A DNA stretch of 6,518 bases from Candidatus Methanophagales archaeon (GTDB lineage Archaea; Halobacteriota; Syntropharchaeia; Alkanophagales; Methanospirareceae). This document shows positions 1 to 5,281 of the stretch, one piece after another. The position numbers were made by a program, and so were the translations under genes. The stretch spans positions 1 to 6,518 of the forward strand of contig PIXU01000143.1 of NCBI GenBank assembly GCA_003601795.1, in the 5' to 3' direction. A model generated the notes under the pieces. It worked only from the letters and a program-made list of their open reading frames with translations. It was not told the DNA's origin and searched no databases. Each line of letters starts with the position of its first letter. Positions within the stretch are counted from its first letter, which is position 1.

Positions 1-120
1 ATGTGACCTATACATGGGTTACATGGGTATAAAGCTTTCGGCTGATTATAGCGGCTTAATGCTCCATAGATTGCGATTTAGTAGAGAAAAGAAATATTGT
101 AGCCCATAAAACTCGTAATG

Positions 121-180
121 TCAGGTTTTGTAGTAGTATATCGGTCTTTCATTAATTGTGTTTCCTTCTATTGTGTGTGT
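121..180 (-). other. Out-of-frame continuation of the beta-helix domain
   Basis: After the tract ACACACACA (minus strand, positions 180-172) the gene above ends quickly with HNRRKHN and a TAA. In the neighbouring frame the same DNA reads HTIEGNTINERPIYYYKT followed by TGA at 121-123. This is the usual way archaeal NosD-type repeats continue after NLFYYNT (pattern N-T-x-x-G-x-x-I-x-x-x-P-I-Y-Y). Adding one CA unit, or removing one base, would restore a 659-residue protein. Even then the protein stops just after the YYYK motif, where family members normally run on, and nothing recognisable follows down to position 1. The tail is therefore both frameshifted and truncated. Confidence 0.75.
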
Positions 181-2098
181 TGTAGTAGAAAAGGTTGTCA
201 CCTGCAATAGAGATCCCATCAGTCTGGAACCTGTTATTCGTGATGCTATTATTGCTTGAATAAACCAAGAAGACGCCAACCGCGTTGTTCGACGCATTAT
301 TATTGGAGATATTGCAGCGATTTGTATTATAAAGATATATTCCTGCTGCGGGATATATACTCGCCCCTTCCACCATAAATCCACTTATATTCACATAATC
401 TTCCCTCACTTCAAAGATATGATCATTAGAATTCGCAGCCTGAACAATCGTATCCGCAGAATTTTCAGAAGTTGATCTGATCGTTAAAGACTTTGTAACA
501 ATCACGTTCTCAGTGTAAGTTCCAGGATCAACCGTAATTGTATGCCCATCTTTTGTGCTAGTGTCATCTATCGCAGCTTGAATCGTTACGAAGTCCTCGC
601 CTGTGTTCAGGTTGTGGACATAAGTATTATTGGATAGAAAATATATCACGAGAGACTTATAATCCTCTGAGAGCATAGATGACCAACCCGGGTGACCTTC
701 TTCATATAGCTTTTTTATATCTTCCTCCAAATCTGTTCCACCAATTTTTTCTCTTGCTACATCCAAATTTTTCCTTATCTTGCGCTCTGCATCTTGGATT
801 GTTTCACTTGTCGAGAAGAACTCAATTGGCGGTTCCAATTTCTGTAAAATACTTTCTAATGTGGCTCCATCCTTCGTCGTTCCCACGGTCAGTTCAACAT
901 ATACCTCACCCTCGCCAATTCCATAGATGTCGTATGTTTCGAAACCTGGCTCTTTTACTTTTCTTATTGGTTTTGGAACATCACCAGACAATATTACCTT
1001 TGGAACCATGCACTCATGCTCTTCCCTACCTTTCCACACTATCACCCTTGCCGAATGATAGATATTATCGCCAAACTTCCATTCTGGATTTTCCATGTTC
1101 GTCCTCAATTCCAAGACATAATTATCTAAAATCGAATTTCCTGTCTTATTCACATAAATGTTGAATTCCAACTGATCTCCTTCGTATTGATGGCTATTCA
1201 AAACTTCTTCATAGCTTAGCTTACACCCTAACTTAAGATTTCGGACATATGATGTTCCCTCCTCGATCCTTAAAATATCTTGAGTCTGGGTTGACGAAGG
1301 ACTCGCTGAAGGTGTATGCTTTATGTTGATGTTGTCTACATAATTATCTCTACAGGTCTTATTTGACAAAAAATCAAGTACGAAAGATTTATAATGTTCC
1401 GATAGCATAGATGCCCAACCAGGATGACCTTCGCCATATAACCTTTTTATATCCCTTTCCAAGCCGTTTTCGCCAATTATATCCCTTGCCTCATCTAAAT
1501 TTTTCTTCATCACGCTCTCCGCATCTTGAATTTCTTCACTCGTCGAAAAGAACCTCATTGAGGGCTCCAACTTCTGTATAATTCTTTCTAATGTCCTCCC
1601 ATCCTTCGACGCCCCAACAGTTAGTTCAACATACACTTCACCCTCGCCAATTCCATAGATGTCGTATGCTTCGAACCCCGGCTCTTTTACTTTTCTTATT
1701 GGTTTTGGGACATTGCCAGACAATATTACCGTTGGAACCATACGATCATGCTCCCCCTTCCAAACAATCCAATTTGCAGAATGAGAGAAATTATCACCAA
1801 ACTTCCATTCTGGATTTTCCATGTTCGTCCTCAATTCTAAGACATAATCATCTAAAATGGGATTCCCGGTCTTGCTCACATATATGTGGAATTCCAACCT
1901 ATCGCCTTCAGATTGTTTGCTATCCAAAAACTCCACGTATCTTAGCTTACTTCCGGTCTCCAAATTGAGGACATACGAGTTCTCCTCATCAAGCCTCAGC
2001 ACATCCTGAACTGCCGCAATTCCAATTCCCACGGATAAAACTAAAAGTGTGAGTGACAAAACAACAAGTGAAGTATAAAATAAGCGCTTCATTCTCAT
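152..2098 (-). CDS. Secreted surface protein: duplicated module plus NosD-like beta-helix
   Basis: A 648-residue protein probably exported to the cell surface; its function is unknown. Residues 4-30 form a signal peptide or membrane anchor (KR followed by a long Leu/Val/Ile stretch ending GIAAV). Two copies of one module follow, residues about 31-248 and 273-492, joined by a Ser/Thr/Pro-rich linker (HTPSASPSSTQTQ). I do not recognise this module. Residues about 493-640 look like the start of a right-handed parallel beta-helix of the NosD/pectate-lyase type: FVTIQAAIDD, then VDPGTYTENV, then Asn-rich rungs such as NISNNNASNN and SSNNSITNN. That fold usually binds or processes polysaccharide or forms surface scaffolds. 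The start is supported by GGGGAG at 2103-2108, four bases before the ATG; a second ATG two codons later is also possible. The gene overlaps the upstream micro-ORF by ATGA, suggesting coupled translation. The last eight residues (THNRRKHN) are out of frame with the family-like continuation, so the C-terminus is probably lost. Confidence 0.85.
   Translation of the reverse strand: MRMKRLFYTSLVVLSLTLLVLSVGIGIAAVQDVLRLDEENSYVLNLETGSKLRYVEFLDSKQSEGDRLEFHIYVSKTGNPILDDYVLELRTNMENPEWKFGDNFSHSANWIVWKGEHDRMVPTVILSGNVPKPIRKVKEPGFEAYDIYGIGEGEVYVELTVGASKDGRTLERIIQKLEPSMRFFSTSEEIQDAESVMKKNLDEARDIIGENGLERDIKRLYGEGHPGWASMLSEHYKSFVLDFLSNKTCRDNYVDNINIKHTPSASPSSTQTQDILRIEEGTSYVRNLKLGCKLSYEEVLNSHQYEGDQLEFNIYVNKTGNSILDNYVLELRTNMENPEWKFGDNIYHSARVIVWKGREEHECMVPKVILSGDVPKPIRKVKEPGFETYDIYGIGEGEVYVELTVGTTKDGATLESILQKLEPPIEFFSTSETIQDAERKIRKNLDVAREKIGGTDLEEDIKKLYEEGHPGWSSMLSEDYKSLVIYFLSNNTYVHNLNTGEDFVTIQAAIDDTSTKDGHTITVDPGTYTENVIVTKSLTIRSTSENSADTIVQAANSNDHIFEVREDYVNISGFMVEGASIYPAAGIYLYNTNRCNISNNNASNNAVGVFLVYSSNNSITNNRFQTDGISIAGDNLFYYNTHNRRKHN
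623..1282 (-). repeat. Second copy of the duplicated module
   Basis: This encodes residues about 273-492, from QDILRIEEGTSYV to FLSNNT, and aligns with the first copy at an offset of 242 residues. After WKG the offset becomes 244, because this copy carries two extra residues (WKGREEHECM against WKGEHDRM). It also has two cysteines (C292 and C363) that the first copy lacks. The beta-helix begins directly after it. Confidence 0.9.
1355..2008 (-). repeat. First copy of the duplicated module
   Basis: This encodes residues about 31-248 of the surface protein, from QDVLRLDEENSYV to FLSNKT. Recognisable blocks are TNMENPEWKFGDN, PKPIRKVKEPGFE, IYGIGEGEVYVELTVG and EGHPGWASMLSE. The second copy lies 726 bases further along the gene, and several blocks are nearly identical at DNA level, which points to an in-frame tandem duplication rather than ancient divergence. 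Confidence 0.9.
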
Positions 2099-2220
2099 TC
2101 TTCTCCCCTTCCCATATTTAGTGACAAATCAGGCAGCTCTACACTCTTCATCTTCTCCTTCCTCTCTTCATCAACTTTGGCTTCAGCTCCTAATCCCCCT
2201 GATTCAGTCTTTTTCACCAT
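2095..2220 (-). CDS. 41-residue charged micro-ORF, coupled to the surface protein gene
   Basis: A short reading frame starts MVKKTESGGLGAEAKVDEER and ends LNMGRGEE. It is dominated by Lys and Glu, with no cysteine, no membrane segment and no recognised family. Two things favour a real gene. GGAG lies seven bases before the ATG. Its TGA stop also overlaps the ATG of the large surface-protein gene in the classical ATGA arrangement, so ribosomes finishing here could restart on the next gene. A TATA-like box lies about 35 bases upstream. It could be a genuine small protein, or merely a leader peptide that sets translation of the downstream gene. Its shortness means a chance frame cannot be excluded. 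Confidence 0.5.
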   Translation of the reverse strand: MVKKTESGGLGAEAKVDEERKEKMKSVELPDLSLNMGRGEE

Positions 2221-2251
2221 CTTTCGTCTCCATCTACCTTTTAGGAACGTA

Positions 2252-2264
2252 TTATTTTAAATTT
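2252..2264 (-). promoter_or_regulatory. Possible archaeal TATA box for the surface-protein pair
   Basis: On the minus strand the AT-rich run AATTTAAAATAAT sits about 32-44 bases before the micro-ORF ATG and is preceded by purine-rich AGAGTAA, which could serve as a BRE. The distance fits an archaeal promoter with a short leader. The whole interval is AT-rich, so the match is weak. Confidence 0.3.
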
Positions 2265-2340
2265 TACTCTAATTTAACTGTTTAGCTCATTAAAAATTTT
2301 TCGATTCCAATTGCAACAATTTTCCAGTTGAGGTCCGCTA

Positions 2341-2395
2341 ATGAACGAAAATGGAACCACCGCTACGGGACAACACTCGCCCCTCTTCGTTTCAT
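2341..2395 (-). other. Candidate bulged hairpin between the PaREP1 gene and the surface-protein pair
   Basis: On the minus strand ATGAAACGAA (2395-2386) can pair with TTCGTTCAT (2349-2341). This gives nine Watson-Crick pairs, one single-base bulge (A at 2390) and a closing G-U pair. The loop contains GGGG and CCC blocks that could form an inner stem. The element begins about 30 bases after the PaREP1 stop and ends about 120 bases before the micro-ORF. It could be a 3' UTR structure, part of a leader RNA, or chance. The frame across it has no good start codon, so I do not call a protein here. Confidence 0.25.
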
Positions 2396-2426
2396 CCTTG
2401 CTGAGAACACCTCCTCAGTTTCAGCA

Positions 2427-2915
2427 TCACGAAATTCTCCTCAATTTTTCTACTAACTTCTCTGCATCTCTTGCTATAATTTCTACCGCATCTTTATCCA
2501 TTTCGTTCTCATAGAAGTTACGATGCAACACATTTACCTCACCGAAGAATCTGACGAGTTCTTCATCACTGCTCATTCTCGAGAGCGTACTTACAAAAGC
2601 CCACAGACTACCATGCTCCTCCAACTTCAAACCTTTCTTTGCTGCTAACATTTTGATTGTTAATACAGCCGCACCCCAAAACTTCTCCGACACCTGCACT
2701 AAATCCCCTTTCTTCAATAGTTCCCGCGCCTCACCAAGATATTTCTCGCTCAAGGATTGATAATGTTCTACAAGCCCCTCAGGATCCAGCTCCTCGTTCA
2801 AACTCTTACTCAATAATTCAACACCTAACTCCTCGGGTAGGTATCCCATTTCCTCTGCCTTTTCTCTTAGCTTCAACCCAAGCTTTTGTGGCAAGATAAC
2901 AGAAGTAGCTTCCAT
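2427..2915 (-). CDS. PaREP1-family protein (archaeal, function unknown)
   Basis: A 162-residue soluble, mostly alpha-helical protein with no signal peptide. Residues 1-45 (VILPQKLGLKLREKAEEMG...) resemble the short strand-plus-helix found at the front of many PaREP1 proteins and loosely resemble a ribbon-helix-helix segment. Residues about 50-160 carry the family core: HYQSLSEKYLGEARELLKKG, then QVSEKFWGAAVLTIKMLAAK, then LHRNFYENEM and a C-terminal AEKLVEKL helix. PaREP1 is an archaeal paralogous family first described as repeats in Pyrobaculum and is thought to be related to HEPN helical domains. No biochemical role is established, and no nucleotidyltransferase or other toxin-antitoxin partner is visible beside it. 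Start: GAGGTG lies seven bases before the ATG, with a good TATA box upstream. It lies 53 bases downstream of dph2 on the same strand but probably has its own promoter. Confidence 0.85.
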   Translation of the reverse strand: MEATSVILPQKLGLKLREKAEEMGYLPEELGVELLSKSLNEELDPEGLVEHYQSLSEKYLGEARELLKKGDLVQVSEKFWGAAVLTIKMLAAKKGLKLEEHGSLWAFVSTLSRMSSDEELVRFFGEVNVLHRNFYENEMDKDAVEIIARDAEKLVEKLRRIS

Positions 2916-2922
2916 GATTATG

Positions 2923-2928
2923 CACCTC
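2923..2928 (-). promoter_or_regulatory. Ribosome binding site of the PaREP1 gene
   Basis: GAGGTG on the minus strand lies seven bases before the ATG at 2915. It is the clearest Shine-Dalgarno match on this strand and fixes the start codon. Confidence 0.75.
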
Positions 2929-2950
2929 TTAGTATTATTTTATTATAATG

Positions 2951-2960
2951 ATATAATAAA
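2951..2960 (-). promoter_or_regulatory. TATA box of the PaREP1 gene
   Basis: TTTATTATAT on the minus strand is centred about 40 bases before the ATG. A start of transcription about 25 bases downstream of it leaves a leader of about 15 bases that just contains the GAGGTG site. The box begins eight bases past the dph2 stop, so this gene need not depend on dph2 read-through. Confidence 0.6.
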
Positions 2961-2968
2961 TACATTCA

Positions 2969-3952
2969 CTATAACACGAAACAATCTTCCCACCTCCTCT
3001 CACCGAGAACCACTTCAAACTCCTTTATAGAAATAACAGGCTTCTTGAAATGTGTAAAATCCTCTACCAACCTCGGACATGCGGTATTCACAAATGCATC
3101 CACTTTAAACCCAAGCAATTTGTCCTCACTTATCTCATCCATCGTAATCAAATAAGCACCTAACCCTTTCCCTACTGCTTTTTTCTTCAAATCAATCGCC
3201 CCGCTGAGATTAAACTGACCACTCTTCATTCCTATGATTATCCCAACAGACTTCGCATCCAACGCCCGCTCTATCGCTATGTACCTCTTTTTCCTCAATT
3301 CATCAGCTTCGTAAACACCTATTTGCATGGTGAACGGGTCAGCAGCAATTACCCTTTTACCTGTATATAATGCGAGTCCCGCAGGATGAAAACTGCCACT
3401 GCCTACAAATAAAATCTCATCACAGGGAACCACAGCAGAAGAGAACTCGCAACCCAATACCTGCCCATCATACTTCAACCGAGATTTACCTATTACCGCT
3501 TTCTTTCCAAAACGAGCAAGCAACATTTTAGCTTCTTTCAATGCGTGAACATGCTGCACCGTCGCTACTAACCCTACCGTGTCCCCTTTTATTTCCGCTA
3601 TGGCTTTCTCCACCACCGGCTTTACATCAACCCCGCTTCTTAGTTCTATGAAAAAAACCTTTTTTTCTTTTAGCACAGGTTTTCTTTTTTTAAAAGAAAA
3701 AGTTTCTGAATGCCCGAAATGAAAAAGCAAATCCACATTTCTCTCTAGCTTTTCATCTATATCGCATGCGCCATAACACGAACTCCCGGATATTATCACT
3801 CCCGCTCCGGTCTCTTTTGAAATCTTAGCGGCAATATCAGTCGCCACTGTTTTGATACCCTCCGGGAGCTGCAGCCCGACTCTTCTTGCCCCTCCTTCTT
3901 TTATTAGCTCTTTTATCTTCCCCAATTCGAAATCGTATGAATTTTTCTCCAT
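2969..3952 (-). CDS. dph2: 2-(3-amino-3-carboxypropyl)histidine synthase (diphthamide synthesis, Dph2)
   Basis: This enzyme catalyses the first step of diphthamide synthesis. A [4Fe-4S] cluster cleaves S-adenosylmethionine in the non-classical direction and transfers the 3-amino-3-carboxypropyl group to the target histidine of elongation factor 2. In archaea one gene product forms a homodimer. The 327-residue length is normal for the family. The N-terminal LQLPEGIK motif is present at 28-34. The three cluster cysteines are C59 (SGSSCYGACDID), C168 (GQVLGCEFSS) and C292 (VNTACPRLVEDF), with the same spacing as C59/C163/C287 of the Pyrococcus horikoshii enzyme apart from a five-residue shift. 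GSGSFHPAGLAL at 184-195 is also typical. An extra cysteine, C324, lies four residues from the end. The first ATG is chosen because YDFEL, conserved at family N-termini, follows it directly. No Shine-Dalgarno is visible and the gene may be leaderless. The TAG stop is followed at once by TGA. Intact, with no signs of decay. Confidence 0.96.
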   Translation of the reverse strand: MEKNSYDFELGKIKELIKEGGARRVGLQLPEGIKTVATDIAAKISKETGAGVIISGSSCYGACDIDEKLERNVDLLFHFGHSETFSFKKRKPVLKEKKVFFIELRSGVDVKPVVEKAIAEIKGDTVGLVATVQHVHALKEAKMLLARFGKKAVIGKSRLKYDGQVLGCEFSSAVVPCDEILFVGSGSFHPAGLALYTGKRVIAADPFTMQIGVYEADELRKKRYIAIERALDAKSVGIIIGMKSGQFNLSGAIDLKKKAVGKGLGAYLITMDEISEDKLLGFKVDAFVNTACPRLVEDFTHFKKPVISIKEFEVVLGERRWEDCFVL

Positions 3953-3976
3953 TGTATATAAAATATATCTTCTACC

Positions 3977-3982
3977 TATTTA
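3977..3982 (-). promoter_or_regulatory. Weak TATA-like box for dph2 (leaderless transcript)
   Basis: TAAATA on the minus strand is centred about 27 bases before the dph2 ATG, the distance expected if the transcript begins at the start codon. A stronger AT run (ATATATTTTATATA, 3954-3967) is only a few bases from the ATG, too close to serve as a TATA box for this start. The absence of a ribosome binding site also fits leaderless translation. Confidence 0.3.
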
Positions 3983-3984
3983 GG

Positions 3985-4014
3985 ACGCAGATTTATGCGG
4001 ATTTACGCAGAAAA
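3985..4014 (+). repeat. 10-bp-period intergenic repeat, array A
   Basis: Three units in exact 10-base phase: ACGCAGATTT, ATGCGGATTT, ACGCAGAAAA. The same motif family returns in the other large spacer of this window, at 5157-5182 in the same orientation and at 5252-5281 inverted. It lies just upstream of the dph2 promoter region. Confidence 0.7.
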
Positions 4015-4107
4015 CTATTTCCTCAAATTATCAAATGCCTTATTATAAACTCAACCTCTAATAATCTCCTCTGTCTCTTAAACCTTATATTTAAAATCCC
4101 GATTATT

Positions 4108-4124
4108 AAGCCCTTTCTGGGCTT
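4108..4124. other. Perfect hairpin 1 (AAGCCC/GGGCTT)
   Basis: AAGCCC, five-base loop TTTCT, GGGCTT: a six-pair perfect stem. There is no T-run after it on either strand, so it is not an obvious terminator. Its right arm overlaps GCTTG (4121-4125), which can instead pair with CAAGC (4147-4151), so hairpins 1 and 2 could form alternative structures. Confidence 0.5.
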
Positions 4125-4131
4125 GCGGGAA

Positions 4132-4148
4132 TGTGGGCAGAGCCCACA
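4132..4148. other. Perfect hairpin 2 (TGTGGGC/GCCCACA)
   Basis: TGTGGGC, three-base loop AGA, GCCCACA: a seven-pair perfect GC-rich stem, separated from hairpin 1 by seven bases. With the outer GCTTG/CAAGC pairing it can extend to a longer interrupted stem over 4121-4151. It lies about 130 bases upstream of the thioredoxin-like gene and upstream of its likely TATA box, so it is probably outside that transcript. Confidence 0.5.
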
Positions 4149-4235
4149 AGCGGTCATCTGCGCCAGATTATCAAAAATTATTCTTTCTTGTAACTGCTTT
4201 ACTCAATATAAGTCTTGAGGTAAAAATTACGCTGC

Positions 4236-4244
4236 CTTTTTATA
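4236..4244 (+). promoter_or_regulatory. Probable TATA box of the thioredoxin-like gene
   Basis: CTTTTTATA lies 33-41 bases before the ATG at 4277. Transcription about 25 bases downstream would give a leader of roughly ten bases. No Shine-Dalgarno precedes the ATG (AGTTGTCAA), consistent with a very short or absent leader. Confidence 0.4.
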
Positions 4245-4276
4245 CTCTTAAAATTTGGACTATTAACAGTTGTCAA

Positions 4277-4729
4277 ATGTCAGGTGAAGATAAAAGCGAG
4301 GGTATGGGAAAACCCGATGAAGCGGGAATGAAAACCGGGTTTATTGGGGTTTTAGCCGTTGGATTGATGATAGGCATAATAATAGGAGTTGCAGTCGGGG
4401 CTTTTTGTTTCCCTCAAGCTCAAAGTCAGGGTTTTAGCGCTGGAAGCGTATTAACACCGGAAAAAGCGGGGGTGAGAGCAATTGACTTCATTACAAATTA
4501 TGCCGTTGCTCCCGGTGTTGATGTTGAGTTAATAAACGTAACAGCGGTAGAAGACGCAAACCTGTACAAAATGGCAGTTAATATATCCTCAATGAGAGGG
4601 ACCCAAACAGCGGAATCGTATATGACAAAAGACGGGAAATTGTTATTCCCCAGTGGAATTGACATAGAAGAATTTGAAGAGACAATCGAGCAGCAGAAGA
4701 GGAAAGAAAAAAATCGTACACGGGAGTAG
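4277..4729 (+). CDS. Membrane-anchored N-terminal part of a thioredoxin/DsbA-like protein (frame-broken)
   Basis: This 150-residue frame begins MSGEDKSEGMGKPDEAG, a short charged cytoplasmic tail, followed by one transmembrane helix at about residues 19-44 (GFIGVLAVGLMIGIIIGVAV). The following domain would face outside. It contains LTPEKAGVRAIDFITNYA and YMTKDGKLLFPSGIDIEEF; the TKDGKLLFP motif is typical of the stretch preceding the thioredoxin fold in secreted DsbA-like proteins. The frame stops at TAG (4727-4729) after an artificial-looking KRKEKNRTRE. The same frame then continues QKQKTTIGNFIVSGDEICLE, which reads as the true lead-in to the thioredoxin domain. I start at 4277 rather than at the upstream in-frame ATG at 4133, because the extra 48 residues cross hairpin 2 and the probable TATA box and look non-coding. 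It should be read together with the following entry as one broken gene. Confidence 0.7.
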   Translation: MSGEDKSEGMGKPDEAGMKTGFIGVLAVGLMIGIIIGVAVGAFCFPQAQSQGFSAGSVLTPEKAGVRAIDFITNYAVAPGVDVELINVTAVEDANLYKMAVNISSMRGTQTAESYMTKDGKLLFPSGIDIEEFEETIEQQKRKEKNRTRE

Positions 4730-4779
4730 CAAAAACAGAAAACAACAATAGGCAATTTCATCGTAAGCGGTGACGAAAT

Positions 4780-5127
4780 ATGCTTGGAGGATGGAAAGCC
4801 GATTATTTATTTGGTTCTGATGGGTGTGGATATTGCAAATGGGAGCATCCCGTAATAGCGAATGTGACGGCGAAGTTTGAAGGATTTATTTCATTCCATG
4901 ATAATATAGACTCTACCGCAGATGGAGATATATTTGCTAAATACAGCGATGGTCACATACCGACATGGGTATTAGGCTGCAAGTATTACCGGGTCGGTGC
5001 AGGTGCAAATATGGGCGAAGAGCAGGAAACAAAGGTATTAACCGCACTAACTTATGACTTAACCGGTAACAAACCCGTAGATGTTTGCACAGCTCTCAAA
5101 ATTGAAGAACTGATAAATAATATTTAG
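4780..5127 (+). CDS. Thioredoxin-fold C-terminal part of the same broken gene
   Basis: This frame gives 115 residues, but its first eight (MLGGWKAD) are probably not real: the neighbouring frame reads GNFIVSGDEICLEDGKPIIY up to about 4811, and only from FGSDGCGYC onward is this the true frame. Residues 16-19 are a CGYC redox motif (GSDGCGYCKWEHP), the active site of thioredoxin or disulfide-isomerase type proteins. GHIPTWVLG at 59-66 carries the cis-proline loop (P61) that packs against it. C67 and C103 are additional cysteines, perhaps a structural disulfide. With the upstream membrane anchor the product would make or rearrange disulfides outside the membrane, probably in envelope proteins. 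It ends with TAG, and an in-frame TGA follows four codons later. Confidence 0.7.
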   Translation: MLGGWKADYLFGSDGCGYCKWEHPVIANVTAKFEGFISFHDNIDSTADGDIFAKYSDGHIPTWVLGCKYYRVGAGANMGEEQETKVLTALTYDLTGNKPVDVCTALKIEELINNI

Positions 5128-5156
5128 TCTGTGTTTAGCTGAGGCGAAAAAAGCCA

Positions 5157-5182
5157 CGAGATTCCGCGAGATTAACACGAGA
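5157..5182 (+). repeat. 10-bp-period intergenic repeat, array B
   Basis: CGAGATT occurs at 5157 and 5167, with CGAGA again at 5178. The sequence ACGAGATTCCGCGAGATTAA is the array A motif with CGAGATT in place of GCAGATT, in the same orientation as array A. It begins 30 bases after the stop of the thioredoxin-like gene. Confidence 0.5.
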
Positions 5183-5251
5183 AGAGAATGCAGGGCACGC
5201 GATATTGGTTAGATTTGCATTTTAACATTATTATGTTGGTTTTTATCATTT

Positions 5252-5281
5252 ATCTGTGTTAATCTGCGTTAATCTGTGTCT
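5252..5281 (-). repeat. 10-bp-period intergenic repeat, array C (inverted)
   Basis: Three units in exact 10-base phase: ATCTGTGTTA, ATCTGCGTTA, ATCTGTGTCT. On the minus strand they read as ACGCAGATTA-type units, matching array A. A further degenerate pair (ATCTGTGTA then ATCTGAG) follows at 5310-5325. Such ATCTGCGTTA arrays occur between genes in many environmental genomes. Confidence 0.7.

Larger units (their letters stand above)
3953..4276. other. Divergent intergenic region between dph2 and the thioredoxin-like gene
   Basis: This 324-base stretch has no convincing gene. Short frames cross it on the plus strand but lack ribosome binding sites and family-like sequence. It holds the probable promoters of both flanking genes, one 10-bp-period repeat near the dph2 side, and two perfect hairpins around 4108-4148. 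Confidence 0.7.
4277..5127 (+). pseudogene. Reconstructed membrane-anchored thioredoxin-like gene with frame breaks
   Basis: The simplest reconstruction needs three single-base changes, all at short runs. One extra A in the A7 run (4707-4713) gives EKKSYTGVAKTEN. One base fewer in the AACAACAA stretch (4741-4748) leads into TIGNFIVSGDEICLEDGKP. One extra T in the TATTTGG stretch (4808-4814) joins PIIY to FGSDGCGYC. The result would be about 280 residues: anchor, spacer domain, thioredoxin domain. Alternatively the TAG at 4727 is read through, leaving only the last break. Whether this is decay or sequencing error cannot be told from the sequence alone. Confidence 0.6.

Noticed and set aside
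1660..1685. TTCGAACCCCGGC, resembling a tRNA T-arm
   Set aside because: It lies in the well-supported surface-protein coding sequence, and no acceptor or anticodon stem surrounds it.
679..1968. Two plus-strand frames (679-1164 and 1591-1968) that resemble each other
   Set aside because: They are antisense to the two copies of the duplicated module; their similarity only reflects the duplication. They are low-complexity in Pro/Leu/Ser and have no ribosome binding sites.
2281..2426. Minus-strand open stretch after the PaREP1 stop (KDETKRGECCPVAVVPFSF...), preceded by a GGAGG
   Set aside because: It has no usable start codon in frame. The nearby ATG gives only ten codons and lies too far from the GGAGG. 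Treated as non-coding.
2657..2899. 80-residue plus-strand frame
   Set aside because: Lies wholly antisense to the PaREP1 gene, with no ribosome binding site and no family-like sequence.
4133..4276. Upstream extension of the thioredoxin-like gene to the ATG at 4133
   Set aside because: The extra 48 residues cross a perfect hairpin and the likely TATA box. The start at 4277 leads directly into a normal short tail and membrane helix.
4498..4761. 87-residue minus-strand frame with cysteine/phenylalanine-rich start
   Set aside because: Antisense shadow of the thioredoxin-like gene; no ribosome binding site.
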